Source of the DNA: Leptoclinus maculatus
Lineage: Eukaryota; Chordata; Actinopteri; Perciformes; Stichaeidae
DNA: 64,000 nucleotides
Direction: 5' to 3'
NCBI GenBank assembly: GCA_032191485.1
Contig: JAVDOI010000199.1
Location: 1 to 64,000 of the forward strand
Shown: positions 43,345-55,078 of the stretch, piece after piece
Position numbering within the stretch: the stretch's first letter is position 1
Layout: the number at the start of each line of letters is the position of its first letter
The notes under the pieces: generated by a model
Told to the model about the DNA's origin: nothing
Seen by the model: the letters and a program-made list of their open reading frames with translations, nothing else
Databases searched by the model: none
Position numbers and translations under genes: made by a program

Positions 43345-46300
43345 CTGGTTCAGTATAGTTAGTCTGTGTGAGTTATGAGTTATGCTTAGGAGGGACGGCA
43401 TTCATCCCACTTTGGATGGAGCAGATCTCATTTCTGCAAATCTGACGCAGTTTCTTTGTGGATCTAGTCCATGACAACCCAGGGTTCAGACCAGGAAGCA
43501 GAGTTATAGTCTTACACACTTCTCTGAGCTTCCATTAGAGCAGCTACTTACCCAAAACCATATAGAGACTGTGTCTGCCCCACGGCCACTTAAATTAATT
43601 AAATCAAAAGTAAACAGTCGAGGAGTTATATTAAATAATCTAATCCAAGTTAAAACCAACGCAACAGTGCAACAAAATAGGATAATTAAATGTGGACTTA
43701 AATATCAGATCTTTGTCTAAAGCTGTATTAGTAAATGAGTTAATATTAGATAATCATATTCATTTATTTTGTCTTACTGAAACCTGGCTGTGTAATGAAG
43801 AATATGTCAGCCTAAATGAATCAACTCCTCCAAGTCATATTAATACTCATATTCCTCGAGGCTCCGGCCGAGGAGGTGGAGTAGCAGCCATCTTTGACTC
43901 AAGCCTATTATTGAACCCTAAACCTAAACTAGACTATAACTCATTTGAAGGCCTGGTTCTTAGTCTTTCACACCCAACGTGGAAAACAATACAGCCAGTT
44001 ATATTTGTTATAGTGTACCGGGCCCCAGGTCCGTATTCTGAATTTCTATCAGAGTTTTCTCAGTTTCTGTCAAGCCTGGTCCTTAAAACAGATAAAGTAA
44101 TTATTGTAGGTGACTTTAATATTCATGTGGATGTTGAGAATGATAGCCTTAGTACTGCGTTTATCTCATTATTAGATTCGATTGGTTTCTGTCAGAGTGT
44201 ACAGAAACCCACTCACTGTTTTAACCCTCGACCTGGTTCTGACTTATGGCATCTCAATAGAAGATTTAATAGTCTTTGCACAGAACCCTCTCTTGTCGGA
44301 CCATTATCTAATAACTTTTGAATTCCTACTAACGGAGTGTGCGCCATTAAGCAAGAGTTACTACACTAGATGTCTATCTGATGGTGCTGTAGCTCAGTTT
44401 AAAGAAGCGATTCCATCTTTATTCAACTCGATACCATGCTTTGATATAACAGAGGACTCCTGTGATAACTTTAGTCCGACCCAGATTGATCATCTTGTCG
44501 ATAGTGCTACAAGCTCACTGAGAAGGACACTAGACTCTATTGCTCCTCTAAAAAAGAAGTTAGTAAAACAAAGGAGGTTCGCTCCATGGTATAACCCTCA
44601 AACCCGTAAATTAAAGCAGACATCGCGAAAACTTGAAAGAACATGGCGTTCCACTAACTTGGAAGAATCTCGGTTAGTCTGGCGAGACAGTCTTAAGATA
44701 TATAAGAAGGCCCTCCGTAATGCTAGAGCAGCCTATTACTCATCGTTAATAGAGAAAAATAAGAACAACTCCAGGTTTCTCTTCAGCACTGTAGCCAGGC
44801 TGACAGAGAGTCACAGCTCTGTTGAGCCGCGTATTCCTATAGACCTCAGTAGTAATGACTTCATGAACTTCTTTAATGATAAGATCATACCTATTAGAGA
44901 GAGCATTAACAATGTACTGCCCTCGACTAGTACCGATCTTTCCTCAAATAGGGTACCCTTAGAAACAGCTGCAAACCATGATATATGTTTAGATGGCTTT
45001 ACTCCCATCGATCTTGATAAATTAACTTCAACAATCTCTAAGTCTAAACCTTCTACCTGTCTCTTGGATCCTATACCGACTAGACTGCTTAAAGAAGTGC
45101 TACCATTAATTAGCACGTCTCTACTAGATATGATCAACTTGTCTTTACTAACAGGCCATGTACCACAGTCCTTCAAAGTAGCTGTAATTAAACCTCTTCT
45201 TAAGAAGCCCACTCTCGACCCAGTGGTGTTGGCTAACTATAGGCCGATCTCCAACCTTCCATTGCTCTCTAAGATCCTTGAGAAAGCAGTAGCTAATCAG
45301 TTGTGTGACTTTCTACATAACAATAGTTTATTTGAGGATTTTCAGTCAGGATTTAGAAAGCATCATAGCACAGAGACAGCTCTGGTAAAAATTACTAATG
45401 ACCTTCTAATTGCATCAGACAAAGGACTTGTCTCTGTTCTTGTCTTGTTAGACCTTAGTGCTGCGTTCGACACCATAGACCATTACATCCTGTTACAGAG
45501 ACTTGAACATTATATCGGCATCAAAGGAACCGCACTGAACTGGTTTAAGTCCTATTTATCGGATCGATCTCAGTTTGTATATGTAAACGATGAAGCCTCG
45601 ATGAGGACCAACGTTAGTTATGGAGTTCCACAAGGTTCTGTGCTTGGACCAATTCTGTTCACCTTATATATGCTTCCTTTAGGTAATATTATCAGAGAAC
45701 ATTCTATAAACTTTCATTGTTATGCAGATGATACTCAATTATATATATCAATTAAACCAGATGAAACAAACCAGCTCACTAAACTACAAGCATGTCTTAA
45801 GGACATAAAAACCTGGATGACCTGCAACTTCCTGATGTTAAACTCAGACAAAACTGAAGTTATTCTACTAGGCCCAGAACACCTCCGAAATCAGTTATCT
45901 AATGACATAGTTTCTCTAGATGGCATTGCGCTGGCATCCAGCTGCACCATAAAGAATCTTGGAGTCATTTTTGATCAGGATTTGTCTTTTAATTCTCAGA
46001 TAAAACAAATTTCTGGGACTGCCTTTTTTCACCTACGTAATATTTAAAAAAGCAGGCACATCTTGTCTCATAGCGATGCAGAGAAATTAGTTCATGCATT
46101 TGTTACCTCTAGACTAGATTACTGCAATTCCTTATTTTCAGGTTGCTCTAATAAATCTCTTAAATCTCTCCAGCTGATTCAGAATGCTGCAGCTCGTGTA
46201 CTAACAAGAACTAAGAAAAGAGATCATATTAGTCCTGTATTAGCTTCTCTGCACTGGCTCCCCGTAAAATCTAGAATAGAATTAAAAATTCTTTTACTAA

Positions 46301-47287
46301 CCTACAAAGCCCGAACTGGTCGGGCACCATCATATCTTAAAGAGCTTATAGTACCATATTATCCTACTAGAGAGCTGCGCTCCTCTAATTCAGGGTTACT
46401 TGTAGTTCCTAGAGTCTTAAAGAGTAGGATGGGAGCCAGAGCCTTCAGTTACCAAGCTCCTCTTTTGTGGAACAAGCTTCCCGTTTCAGTCCGGGGGGCA
46501 GACACACTCACCACATTTAAGAGTAAGTTTAAGACTTTCCTTTTTGATAGTGCTTATAGTTAGGGCTGGCTCAGGTCTGCCTTGGACCAGCCCTTAGACA
46601 AACTGGTATAGGCTTAGACTACAGGGGGACTTCCTAGGATACACTGAGCTCCTCTCTCCTCTTCTTCATCTCTGTCTGTATGAATTGATGTCCCATTAAT
46701 GCTCACTACTAACTCTACTTCTTCCCCGGAGTCTTTGTGCTTTCTCTCCTCACAGGTTCCCATGGATCGTGGTGTCATGTGGACCCTGGTCCTTCCTCCC
46801 GCCTTAACCCTGCTGACTCCCACTAATAAATAACGCTCTTATTATTACTTACATTACTATTTCATATTACCGGTACCATTAATGCACATTATTGACCAGC
46901 TTCTTCACCAGAGTATCTGTGCTTTATCGCCTCGCAGGTACCTCTGGATCCGGGTTGTACCTGGACCTGGTCTTTCCACCTGCCGTAGTTCTGTCATACA
47001 TTGAATGTGTTGAAATTACATTGCATGTGTTGTAAATTTGTTATGCTGTTCAACACTTGACATCTATTGCACTTCTGTCCATCCTGATAGAGGATCCCTC
47101 CTCTGTTGCTCTCCCTAAGGTCTCTTCCTCTTTTCTCCCCGTTAAAGGTTTTTTTTGGGGGAGTTTTTCCTGTTCCGATGTGAGGGTTCCGGGACAAGAT
47201 GATGTCATGTGTACATATTGTAAAGCCCTCTGAGGCAAATTTGTAATTTGTGATTTTGGGCTATACAAAATAAATTGAATTGAATTA
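43345..47287 (+). mobile_element. L2-clade LINE, nearly full ORF2, 5' truncated
   Basis: Similarity begins with RRDGIHPTLDGADLISANLT, the end of the SGNH-esterase-like ORF1 of fish L2 elements. It continues with the APE endonuclease (43692-44321; ETWL, VYRAPG, GDFNIHV), reverse transcriptase (44182-46047; NYRPISNLP, GFRKHHSTETAL, YADDTQLYIS) and the C-terminal part (46063-46563; LDYCNSLFSG). A frameshift near 44220-44240 and an in-frame TAA at 46045 disable it. The 3' UTR ends AAATAAATTGAATTGAATT, the usual L2 tail. It sits in the intron between the two host exons. Confidence 0.93.
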
Positions 47288-47368
47288 TGGCACCCCTCAG
47301 CAGTGTGGGGGTCTGCCTTAGTGGTTCATGTGAATGGCTGACACACCATTCTGTCACCTGACCTGCAG

Positions 47369-47474
47369 TGTGAAGATTCCAACACAGTCAGAGGACGAGC
47401 CGATCGGCTGCTTTGAGCTTGAGGATGACTGGAACGATGTGGAGATCAAGCTGCAGCAGTGTCGCGTTGCAAAG
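47369..47474 (+). CDS. Candidate exon of an unidentified host gene
   Basis: The 106-nt segment has acceptor ACCTGCAG and donor GCAAAG|gtacac. It encodes VKIPTQSEDEPIGCFELEDD followed by WNDVEIKLQQCRVAK. It joins in frame to the 43175 exon (…EFVGD-N-VKIP…). The acidic, non-repetitive peptide and matching phases suggest a real gene, but I do not recognise it. Confidence 0.5.
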
Positions 47475-48590
47475 GTACACACTGCATCCAGGACACACTT
47501 TGTCTTTCTTCCTCACATTTCAACCTCATCATTTAATTCTGTAACACTGTTTTTTGTTACTTCAACATTTTGTTATTTAGTAGTATTCAGGGCTTCCAAA
47601 ATGCACTAAAAAGAGAACAGGTATGGCTACATACTAAAGTAGGCTAAATGAAGGCCATCATTTTCAATTTGCTGTCATTGTCTTGTAACGCGCGGTGCCG
47701 CCGCACGTGTTAATAAATAAATAAATAAAGAGAGGCCTCCTGTTGGAAACGAACAGAAGTGAACGAGCGATCTCTCAGAAGTGTATACGGCGACTGAGAG
47801 GACCTCGCCGGCGACGGGCAGACCCGAGCTGCCGCCGGGGTGACCACGGATCCACCAGACTCGTGTCTCGATGTCCGGTCGTCCCCCTGTGAGTGCCCCT
47901 AGTGCATACAAGGACTGCGAGAAGGGGGAGAGATGCGGAGGACCAGTTCTCTCTCTATATGACTCACTCACCTGGCCTTAAGGAGAGTGCCTGAAAAGGA
48001 GACAGTGTTGCTCCTGAGCATTCCCCCGAATTTGCCTCGATAGCCTCCGCTTAAGAGAGACCTATACAGGTAGCCAATCTTACCAAATAGTAATAAATCA
48101 CCAACAGAATAGCAACCAGTATCGCGCTTGCTGTATTGTCTCGATCGCAAAACATTGAGTTACTTTTTAGGTTAGTCTTTTGCTCGAATAGCCGTCGGAT
48201 TTAACGTCTTTATTAATTTTTTATAAGTTCTAAATATTTGTATTACCCCTGCCCAGAGCCCAACAGATATAAAGCTCTTTTCAAACTTTTGCTTGAAGCG
48301 GGGCTTTCCCCGGTCTTCTCTTAACTATAGAAACGGATGTTAGTATATGTAGGTGTGTGTGCAGTAGTTGCATCAGTCGTGTGCCGTGCTGGAAGTCCTT
48401 CAACTTACCACAGGGGCTGGGTGATCTCCCCCCCGGAGGAGACCCCTTCTGTCCGGTCTTCCCAGAAGAGAGGTTGAAAAAGGAGTCGGCCGAAAAAGTT
48501 CAATTATCAGTTATTTTATTTTTGTCCAATTCAAAGTAAATCTTTTTGTTCCAATACAAAGGAAAAATTATCAATTAACCTTCTGGGCCC
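47475..48590. other. Unidentified, partly GC-rich stretch
   Basis: No exon is recognised after 47474. From about 47690 the sequence becomes CpG-rich (GCGCGGTGCCGCCGCACGTG), carries (AATA)n, and leads into the dispersed repeat. It may be part of a larger retroelement, but no coding motif supports this. Confidence 0.35.
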
Positions 48591-48596
48591 GAGCGA

Positions 48597-48610
48597 CGAC
48601 CAATTGGTCG
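48597..48610. repeat. 14-bp perfect palindrome CGACCAATTGGTCG
   Basis: A self-complementary word at the end of the inverted dispersed repeat; possibly a subterminal site of that element. Confidence 0.7.
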
Positions 48611-48649
48611 TTCAGTGGGCCGAACAGAACCGAGCCGGTACCGAAGAAA

Positions 48650-49905
48650 GCTATTTTCGGTAGCAAATATAATATTTCCACAACCATGTAGCATAACGTT
48701 TGAACGAAGAATTTCTCATGAACCGAAGCATGTGTAACACTTTACACACTCAAAACACAATAAAACACAATCTACGACAACATTCCTAGCCTCGTGCTAA
48801 ATATCGTCACTTTTTCGCGTTCATTTGGCCGAGATACGCATCAGAAATAGTCCCTCAAAAGACGCTAATCAACCGGCCGGCCTAAAGCTGTGTAGTTAGC
48901 AGCCGTAGCATTCAAGCACGCTTCGAACCTACAACTCCAATTCCCTCTCCGGGAAACCCTTCAAAGTTGACCGGGGGGACAGCAGCCCCCAGCAACGATA
49001 ACTCAGCCAAATAATTATGGGATGGTACTCACAGTTTTGAAGCAAAATCATCAAACAGTGTCCTTATACTCCATTTTGACCGCTGAAACGGCTCCTACTG
49101 TCCATTTCCGTTGTAAAAAACGTTGTGAAACAAAGGAAGGGGGGTCAAACACGCGAGGCGAGGCAGTCTCGGCTATTTATGCGCCGGCTCTTCGGCTTAG
49201 ATCGGATTTTTTTTTTTCGGAAAACTAAAGACTTCCTGGTAAATCTGTTAACGCCATTCGATTGGCCACATCCAGCCACGTGCACAGAGCGAAAAAAAAC
49301 GAAAATCGACCAATCAGGGGCTCTACAACGGCCCAATACACACCAGCTATTGCGCAATCCTCCCGTAGCTCGCCGGCCTGGAGAGCTTTGGAGACGGTTC
49401 CAGCTCTCCAAAATGATTTCTAACTGCTGTATGTGATAGATTGTGCATGTAGGAAGGAAGTTAAATATATAGTTATTTAGCTTCTAAAAGTACAATGGAA
49501 CAGCTGGAGAGGCTGTTTCTCACATGACGACCTCTCGTGACCTCTCGTACACGTTTATGTCTCTTGCTCTGGCCTACTTCACTCTATTCACTCCAATTCT
49601 TTTGTGGGTGACTACTGCCATCATTTGCTATGATGGTGGGTGGGTTTTAGGCTTTCCTCTGCCTAATTTAATATAGTATTATGAATAATAGTGCTTTCTC
49701 ACCATACAAATTTGACATAGGGCTGTGTTCCATCTTCAGCAGCCATTAACCAGTAACATATAGAACCTATTTACTCAAATCATATGAGCAAACCCTTCTT
49801 AGTGTTAATAATTCTTTGCAATGGTTCAAATAGACCTTGTAGTTGGAGTGTAGGGCCCTTTGAGTATGTGTAAAATATTTTCGAAAATTAGTCCAAAAAT
49901 TGTCT
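48650..49905 (-). repeat. Dispersed repeat family, inverted copy
   Basis: Reverse-complement, diverged copy of 25384-26640. Its right end (from about 49825, ATGGTTCAAATAGACCTTGTAGTTGG) also matches 10012 and 16060, so at least four pieces of the family lie in the window. Confidence 0.75.
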
Positions 49906-50470
49906 AGGGCCCGACTTAAAGAACAAAATCGAAAAAGAATTTAAAAACCCTGAACTCAGTGAGCAAGCTATTTTCAAAAGTCCGGAGATTCTAAGAAATC
50001 AGTTTTAACCCCACGCCGGTAAAGACCTGGTGGACTTCTCCCTCAATCACGCCCCGATCTTCTAAAACCGAGAATATTTATACTCTAGATCTACCGGGGG
50101 TGTTTTCACCCCCACCCTTCGGTGCCTCTCTTGGGAGGCCTCACATGGGCTTGGTAACCCCCGTAAGTTTAGTCATACATTGATAGACCTGTTGTTGGTT
50201 ACCCCAAAGACCTCTACTGATACTCAGGACATAGGAACACGCCATGCTCACTGGTTAATAATTATACTCTGACCCATATACCTCCTCGTAAGATTTCAAC
50301 AGGTTACAGGGATAAATGGTAATACATCAAACAATAGAAAAAAAATTCAACACATAATACACCATTGTGCCCAGCGTATGATTAATAACTGAGTATACTC
50401 ATATATACGTACTCTTCTGCATTAAAGCGTCCATGTCCTTACGGGACAAGAATACGGACGCGGCTCAAGG
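49906..50470. other. Non-coding stretch
   Basis: No gene or known repeat was recognised. Confidence 0.45.
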
Positions 50471-50474
50471 CCTT

Positions 50475-50690
50475 AACAAAAGTTAAAGGTAACTTACATA
50501 AAAAGTAACAAATTAAAAGTGTGTGTGTTAAGGCTAAGCCTAAAAGTGTGTGTGTTAAGGCTAAGCCTAAAGTTAAAGGTAACTTACATAAAAAGTAACA
50601 AATTAAAAGTGTGTGTATGAAGGCAAAGCCTAAAAGTTAAAGGTAATTTACATAAAAAGTAAAAAATTAAAAGTGTGTGTGGGGCTGTGG
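50475..50690. repeat. Short tandem repeat (GTGTGTGTTAAGGCTAAGCC block)
   Basis: AAAAGTTAAAGGTAACTTACATAAAAAGTAACAAATTAAAAGTGTGTG-type units recur three times with partial units between (about 60-100 bp spacing). Confidence 0.75.
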
Positions 50691-50739
50691 GGCTGTTTTC
50701 CATCTGATGAATGGACATAATCTAGTGTTTCCCATCAAT

Positions 50740-50960
50740 TTCCTATGGCGGTCACTTTTGACCGGGAACACCATGGGTGTTACAAAGTTCACTAAACCAC
50801 TACAAATTCAATGAAAGTGGTGATCAGCAATCTGATATGTTCAAATGCCTAGTGTGGAGGATATCATGAGGCCTTGAGGTAATCAGATGTAAAACACAAT
50901 ATTTATGATTGATTAAAGTTGTAAATCGGTCAGATTTGACCCGAACACGACAGGAGGGTT
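50740..50960. mobile_element. Possible DNA-transposon end (GGGTCAAATC-type terminus)
   Basis: The segment ends GATTTGACCCGAACACGACAGGAGGG|TTAA. This TTAA-flanked, gacccgaa...aggaggg terminus recalls a fish piggyBac-like MITE. The left end was not found, so the call is tentative. Confidence 0.35.
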
Positions 50961-50988
50961 AAGTCTGCTCTGTCCTTCGCTAGCCTCA

Positions 50989-51255
50989 TCTGTTTTTCTG
51001 AAGTCATACTGCATTTTAAAGCTCAGATTCACACCTTCTAACAGAGTCCAAGAGTGTGCATGTGGCAGCTTGTCTTGGCTTTCAGCATCAGATTGAGTTA
51101 CTGTAACATTTCCCTTCTGCCAGTCCAAAAATCGTCGGTAAGTGACCGTCCAATCAGATGCTGAAAGCCAACACAAGCTGCAACATAAACACTCTTAGAC
51201 TCTGTTAGAAGGTTTGAATCTGAGCTTTAAAATGCAGTATGACTTTAGAAAAACA
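50989..51255. repeat. Large inverted repeat (about 105-bp arms, ~55-bp loop)
   Basis: Arms at about 50989-51095 and 51151-51255 match in reverse complement with few mismatches (for example CATACTGCATTTTAAAGCTCAGATT against AATCTGAGCTTTAAAATGCAGTATG). It ends 15 bp before the Penelope frame. Confidence 0.85.
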
Positions 51256-51270
51256 TCTTGATTCGTTCAT

Positions 51271-52680
51271 GTGAAACACTTTGTGTTGATGCAGGAATGC
51301 AACATAAATAAACTTCCTCTTTACTATGACCAAATACTGTATCTAACTAACCTGAACCTGACTAACCTCAGTACTGAGGAGGTTGGAGCACTGACAGAAC
51401 TGAACAGTAACAAACATATCATCATCAAGCCAGCTGACAAGGGCAGTGCTATGGTCATCATGGACAGAGAACAGTATGTATGGGAGGGTTATCGACAACT
51501 TAACGACCCCAAATATTACACTAAATTGGCCAAACCTATTCATCCAGAGACTATTCCAATTATGAACAAAATTATCCAAACTCTTTATGAGAAAAAGTTT
51601 ATAAAGGCAAAACAAAAGTATTATCTAATGGGCAGCTCGGAACCCAGAGCCAGATTATTTTACATGCTGCCTAAAATTCACAAGGATCCCACTAAGTGGA
51701 GCAAACCACATGAAATCCCTCCAGGTAGACCCATTGTGTCTGACTGCAGCAGTGAAACATATTACACTGCAGAGTACCTGGACTTCTTCCTCAATCCTCT
51801 CTGGACCACACACCCAAGTTACATTAAGGACACGTACCACTTTATCAACATAGTGAAACAACTGCACATTCCTGACAACTTTAATTTGTTCACAATTGAC
51901 ATAGACAGTCTCTATACTAATATTGACATCAAAGGAGGCACACAAGCCATAAAAACATTATTTCGGAAACACCCAAACAAAAAAAGACCAGAAAAATAAT
52001 TATATGCAGGCCTGATTAAGTCACAGTTGTTGAGGTTTCACAGGATTTGCACTGAACAGGAGGATTCTAATTTTGCAGTCAGAGTGTTGTTTCGAGCTTT
52101 GGCCAGCAGAGGGTACTCTAGGACTTTTCTGAGAAAATGCAGAATGTCATTTCAGCAAACTAAACCTACAGCAGTAACTTGTAACCTTCCATTTGTGACT
52201 ACATATTCCCCGTCCACTGTTGAACTGATCAGAGACAGTAGGAGGAACTTTCACAAACACATTACAGGAACCTCAACATTACAGGACCACAGCATTATTG
52301 CTGCATTCAGGAAAAACAGGAATTTACAGGATCTCCTGGTAAAAGCTAAGATTAAACCCCTTTCGGATCCTAAACCCAGAGGACAGGGCCAATTCTTTCA
52401 ACACCGTAACTGGTTCACTAATCGGTACACAAAAGAGGTCTTCCAGACAATGACCCGTGGCAGTCTAAATTCAAAACATTGTATATATCTGACTTCATGT
52501 AAACAGTGTGATTTACAGTATGTGGGTGAAACGGGCAACACCATTTCTATTCGATTCACTCAACATAAATACAATATACTGAACAGGAAAAAGATGGTGA
52601 CACCCTTTGTGAAACACTTCCTTCTGCATGGATGGAAATCGGTCCTAACTACTGTCATTGAGTGTAACCCCAGGTGGAAC
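51271..52680 (+). mobile_element. Penelope-like retroelement with the RT core deleted
   Basis: The first frame (51271-51999) has the Penelope RT N-terminal motifs IIIKPADKGSAMVIMDREQY, FYMLPKIHKDP and GRPIVSDCSS, up to DIDSLYTNIDI. The second part, in the same frame after a TAA, starts LIKSQLLRFHRICT and ends with a GIY-YIG endonuclease (CIYLTSCKQCDLQYVGETGN). The segment that should hold the catalytic YADD and the thumb is absent, so the element cannot reverse transcribe. Confidence 0.9.
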
Positions 52681-52705
52681 ATTTCCCCAGGTGGAACATT
52701 TCCGC
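52670..52705. repeat. 17-bp tandem duplication
   Basis: CCCCAGGTGGAACATTT occurs twice back to back at the Penelope/L1 junction; it may be a target duplication or slippage product. Confidence 0.7.
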
Positions 52706-52717
52706 CATTCCCAAGAT

Positions 52718-52735
52718 GGCGGCCCCCAGCTGCTA
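52718..52735 (+). promoter_or_regulatory. YY1-like site in the L1 5' UTR
   Basis: CCAAGATGGCGGCCCC matches the AAGATGGCGGC core bound by YY1, a site placed near the start of mammalian L1 promoters. It lies 160 bp before the ORF1 start. A functional role is inference. Confidence 0.5.
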
Positions 52736-52888
52736 GACTACTATCGAAACAAACTTCATCATCGGACTTAAAACCATCTCTTTTCCCCTTCACCCATCAT
52801 CTATTTCACTCAAAACTGGACTAGAATATCAATCGAACTGGACCATCTGGAAGAATATATTGACGAGTGCTTTGACCGAATCTGCATC

Positions 52889-53701
52889 ATGGACAAGGAC
52901 AAGGACAATACCGGCGACGCCGAAAAAACACCCACTTCATACAGCAAAAGACCCCGTCCTGATTCAGACTCCAGCACAGGTACAACTTCATCCACCTCAC
53001 CAAAACCACCATGCTGCTCCGAGGTAAGCAACATACTCATGTCCATTGAAAATAAACTTTCCGGCTTTGACTCCAGACTTTCGCTCATTGAAGTCTTACA
53101 CCGGGAATTCCAGGCTCTGCGCCACAGCCTGGAGTTCAGTCAGAACCAAATCGACACACTCACTCAGGACAACAAGTCACTACAACATTCTGTCAACACG
53201 ATAACCACCCAGCTCACCTCTGTTACCGCCGACAACAAAGCTCTGAAAGAAACCATCCTGGATCTACAAGCACGCAGTATGAGAGACAATCTAGTTTCCC
53301 CCGGCATTACCGAACAAACCACAGAAGACCCCGAAAAATCAATCAAAGAATTCATGTCCATACAGCTCAAACTACCCGCAGAGACCGTCAACAACATCAC
53401 ATTCCACCGCGTACACCGTCTGGGACCGAGGAACAACAATAACCGACCACGGACAATCATCGCGAAATTTGAACACTACAAACAAAAAGAACAGTTCAGA
53501 CAACAAGGCAGGCAGCTCAAAGGAACGCACTATGGACTCAACGATCACTATCCAAAAGAAATCATGCAGCGACGCAAAGTTCTGTTTCCAATCCGTAAAC
53601 ACATGATGAAAGAAGGAAAGGAAGCAATAATATCACTGGACAAACGATACATAGATGGACAATTGTACCGCAATAAGGACATAACCCCATGGCTCTTCTA
53701 G
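52889..53701 (+). CDS. L1/Tx1-like LINE ORF1 protein, intact frame
   Basis: The 270-residue RNA-binding protein has an N-terminal acidic, Ser/Thr-rich region. A coiled coil with heptads follows (about residues 50-135, SLIEVLHREFQALRHSLEFS), then the RRM-like L1 core (SMRDNLV..GI.E, about 140) and the C-terminal domain (FHRVHRLGPR, RTIIAKFEHYKQKEQF). ORF1p coats LINE RNA and acts as a chaperone. ORF2 is missing: simple repeats follow the stop. The start is the first Met after a ~170-bp 5' UTR. Confidence 0.88.
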   Translation: MDKDKDNTGDAEKTPTSYSKRPRPDSDSSTGTTSSTSPKPPCCSEVSNILMSIENKLSGFDSRLSLIEVLHREFQALRHSLEFSQNQIDTLTQDNKSLQHSVNTITTQLTSVTADNKALKETILDLQARSMRDNLVSPGITEQTTEDPEKSIKEFMSIQLKLPAETVNNITFHRVHRLGPRNNNNRPRTIIAKFEHYKQKEQFRQQGRQLKGTHYGLNDHYPKEIMQRRKVLFPIRKHMMKEGKEAIISLDKRYIDGQLYRNKDITPWLF

Positions 53702-53702
53702 A

Positions 53703-53781
53703 CCTCGCTCTCGCTCTCGCTCTCGCTCTCTCGCTCTCTCTCTCTCTCGCTCTCTCTCTCGCTCTCTCTCTCTCTCTCCCA
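53703..53781. repeat. (CTCTCG)n simple repeat
   Basis: Imperfect CTCTCG/CTCT run immediately after the ORF1 stop. Confidence 0.95.
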
Positions 53782-54060
53782 TCCCTACAGCTCCGCATAA
53801 ATACACATCCACACATGAAAACCCCCCTCCGTAGTTTAGGTATGCCCCTTCTCTTTTCTCTGCATTGCACTGTTTCGATTATTATACTAGTATATAGTAT
53901 TGCACCTACGTCTCACTGTACCAGACACACACTCCTTTGTATTTTTGTTTTGTGTATTGTTTTACTTACTTTGTTGTGTTCATGTTCTTATATGTGTTTG
54001 TCTCTCCCTGACTCAGTGTCTGCAGGTCCTGCTGTGTCATTTACACACTCACTCACTATC

Positions 54061-54147
54061 TCACACACACACACGCACACACACACGCGCACATGCACAC
54101 ACACATGCACACACGCACATGCACACACACATGCACACACGCACGTG

Positions 54148-54196
<49 letters not shown>

Positions 54197-54268
54197 GCAC
54201 ATGCACGCACACACACGCATGCACACACATGCACACACACGCACGCACGCACACACACACACACACAA
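54061..54268. repeat. (CA)n-rich microsatellite with CACGCA and CATGCA interruptions
   Basis: Alternating purine-pyrimidine for over 200 bp, prone to Z-DNA and slippage. The ORFs in all six frames here are artefacts. Confidence 0.95.
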
Positions 54269-54429
54269 GAAATAGAGATTACGTGTGCTACTGATTGAAC
54301 TCAGGGAAAACGAAAACTTTCTGGCGAATATGCAGCATCTCCTCTCCACGACCCCACACCTGACTGAAGTTCACAGCCAAAATACAAACAAGATCAGAGA
54401 GAAGAAACAGTTCTTAAAGCATTGTTTAC

Positions 54430-54560
54430 TAATGGGGAATGCAGTCAGAGGCTATAAGGTGCTGCAGATGACCGTACCCCCAGACAACTGGAAATGGATG
54501 GATGAGCTTGACCTGCGTGCCTCCATCGGGCTGCTGATCTTAGCAGTTGTGCAGAGGTTT
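54430..54560 (+). mobile_element. Possible piggyBac transposase relic
   Basis: NWKWMDELDLRASIGLLILA resembles the DEL.AFIGLLIL.G segment at the start of piggyBac DDE domains. Only this short piece is seen, without catalytic residues. Confidence 0.3.
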
Positions 54561-54729
54561 CCGAGGCGAGGCTGCATCTAGTCTCAGAAAAAGTAACTAG
54601 TTACAAGTTACTAGTTACTTCTGAAAATTGTAACTAGATTACTTTACTAGTTACTGCATTTGAAAAGTAACTTCACTACGAGTTACTTTACTTTCCATTT
54701 TTTTAAGCAAATGTCCAAATTTACCGCAA

Positions 54730-55078
54730 AGATACACGGACAAACGTCACGGACAAACGTCACGGACAAACCTCACGGACAAACCTCACGGACAAACCTC
54801 ACGGACAAACATCACGGACAAACGTCACGGACAAACGTCACGGACAAACGTCACGGACAAACGTCACGGACAAACCTCACGGACAAACCTCACGGACAAA
54901 CGTCACGGACAAACGTCACGGACAAACCTCACGGACAAACCTCACGGACAAACCTCACGGACAAACCTCACGGACAAACGTCACGGACAAACGTCACCGA
55001 CAAACGTCACCGACAAACGTCACGGACAAACGTCACGGACGAACGTCACGGACAAACGTCACGGACAAACGTCACGGC
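54730..55078. repeat. 13-bp minisatellite, about 27 units
   Basis: The unit is CACGGACAAACGT, with CCT/CAT variants. It follows a stretch of AGTTACTAGTTAC words (54590-54710) typical of a teleost DNA-element end. Confidence 0.93.

Noticed and set aside
51343..51945. Minus-strand ORFs opposite the Penelope element
   Set aside because: Shadows of the + strand reverse transcriptase frame.
53988..54298. Cys/Val-rich and His/Thr-rich ORFs
   Set aside because: Six-frame translation of a CA microsatellite.
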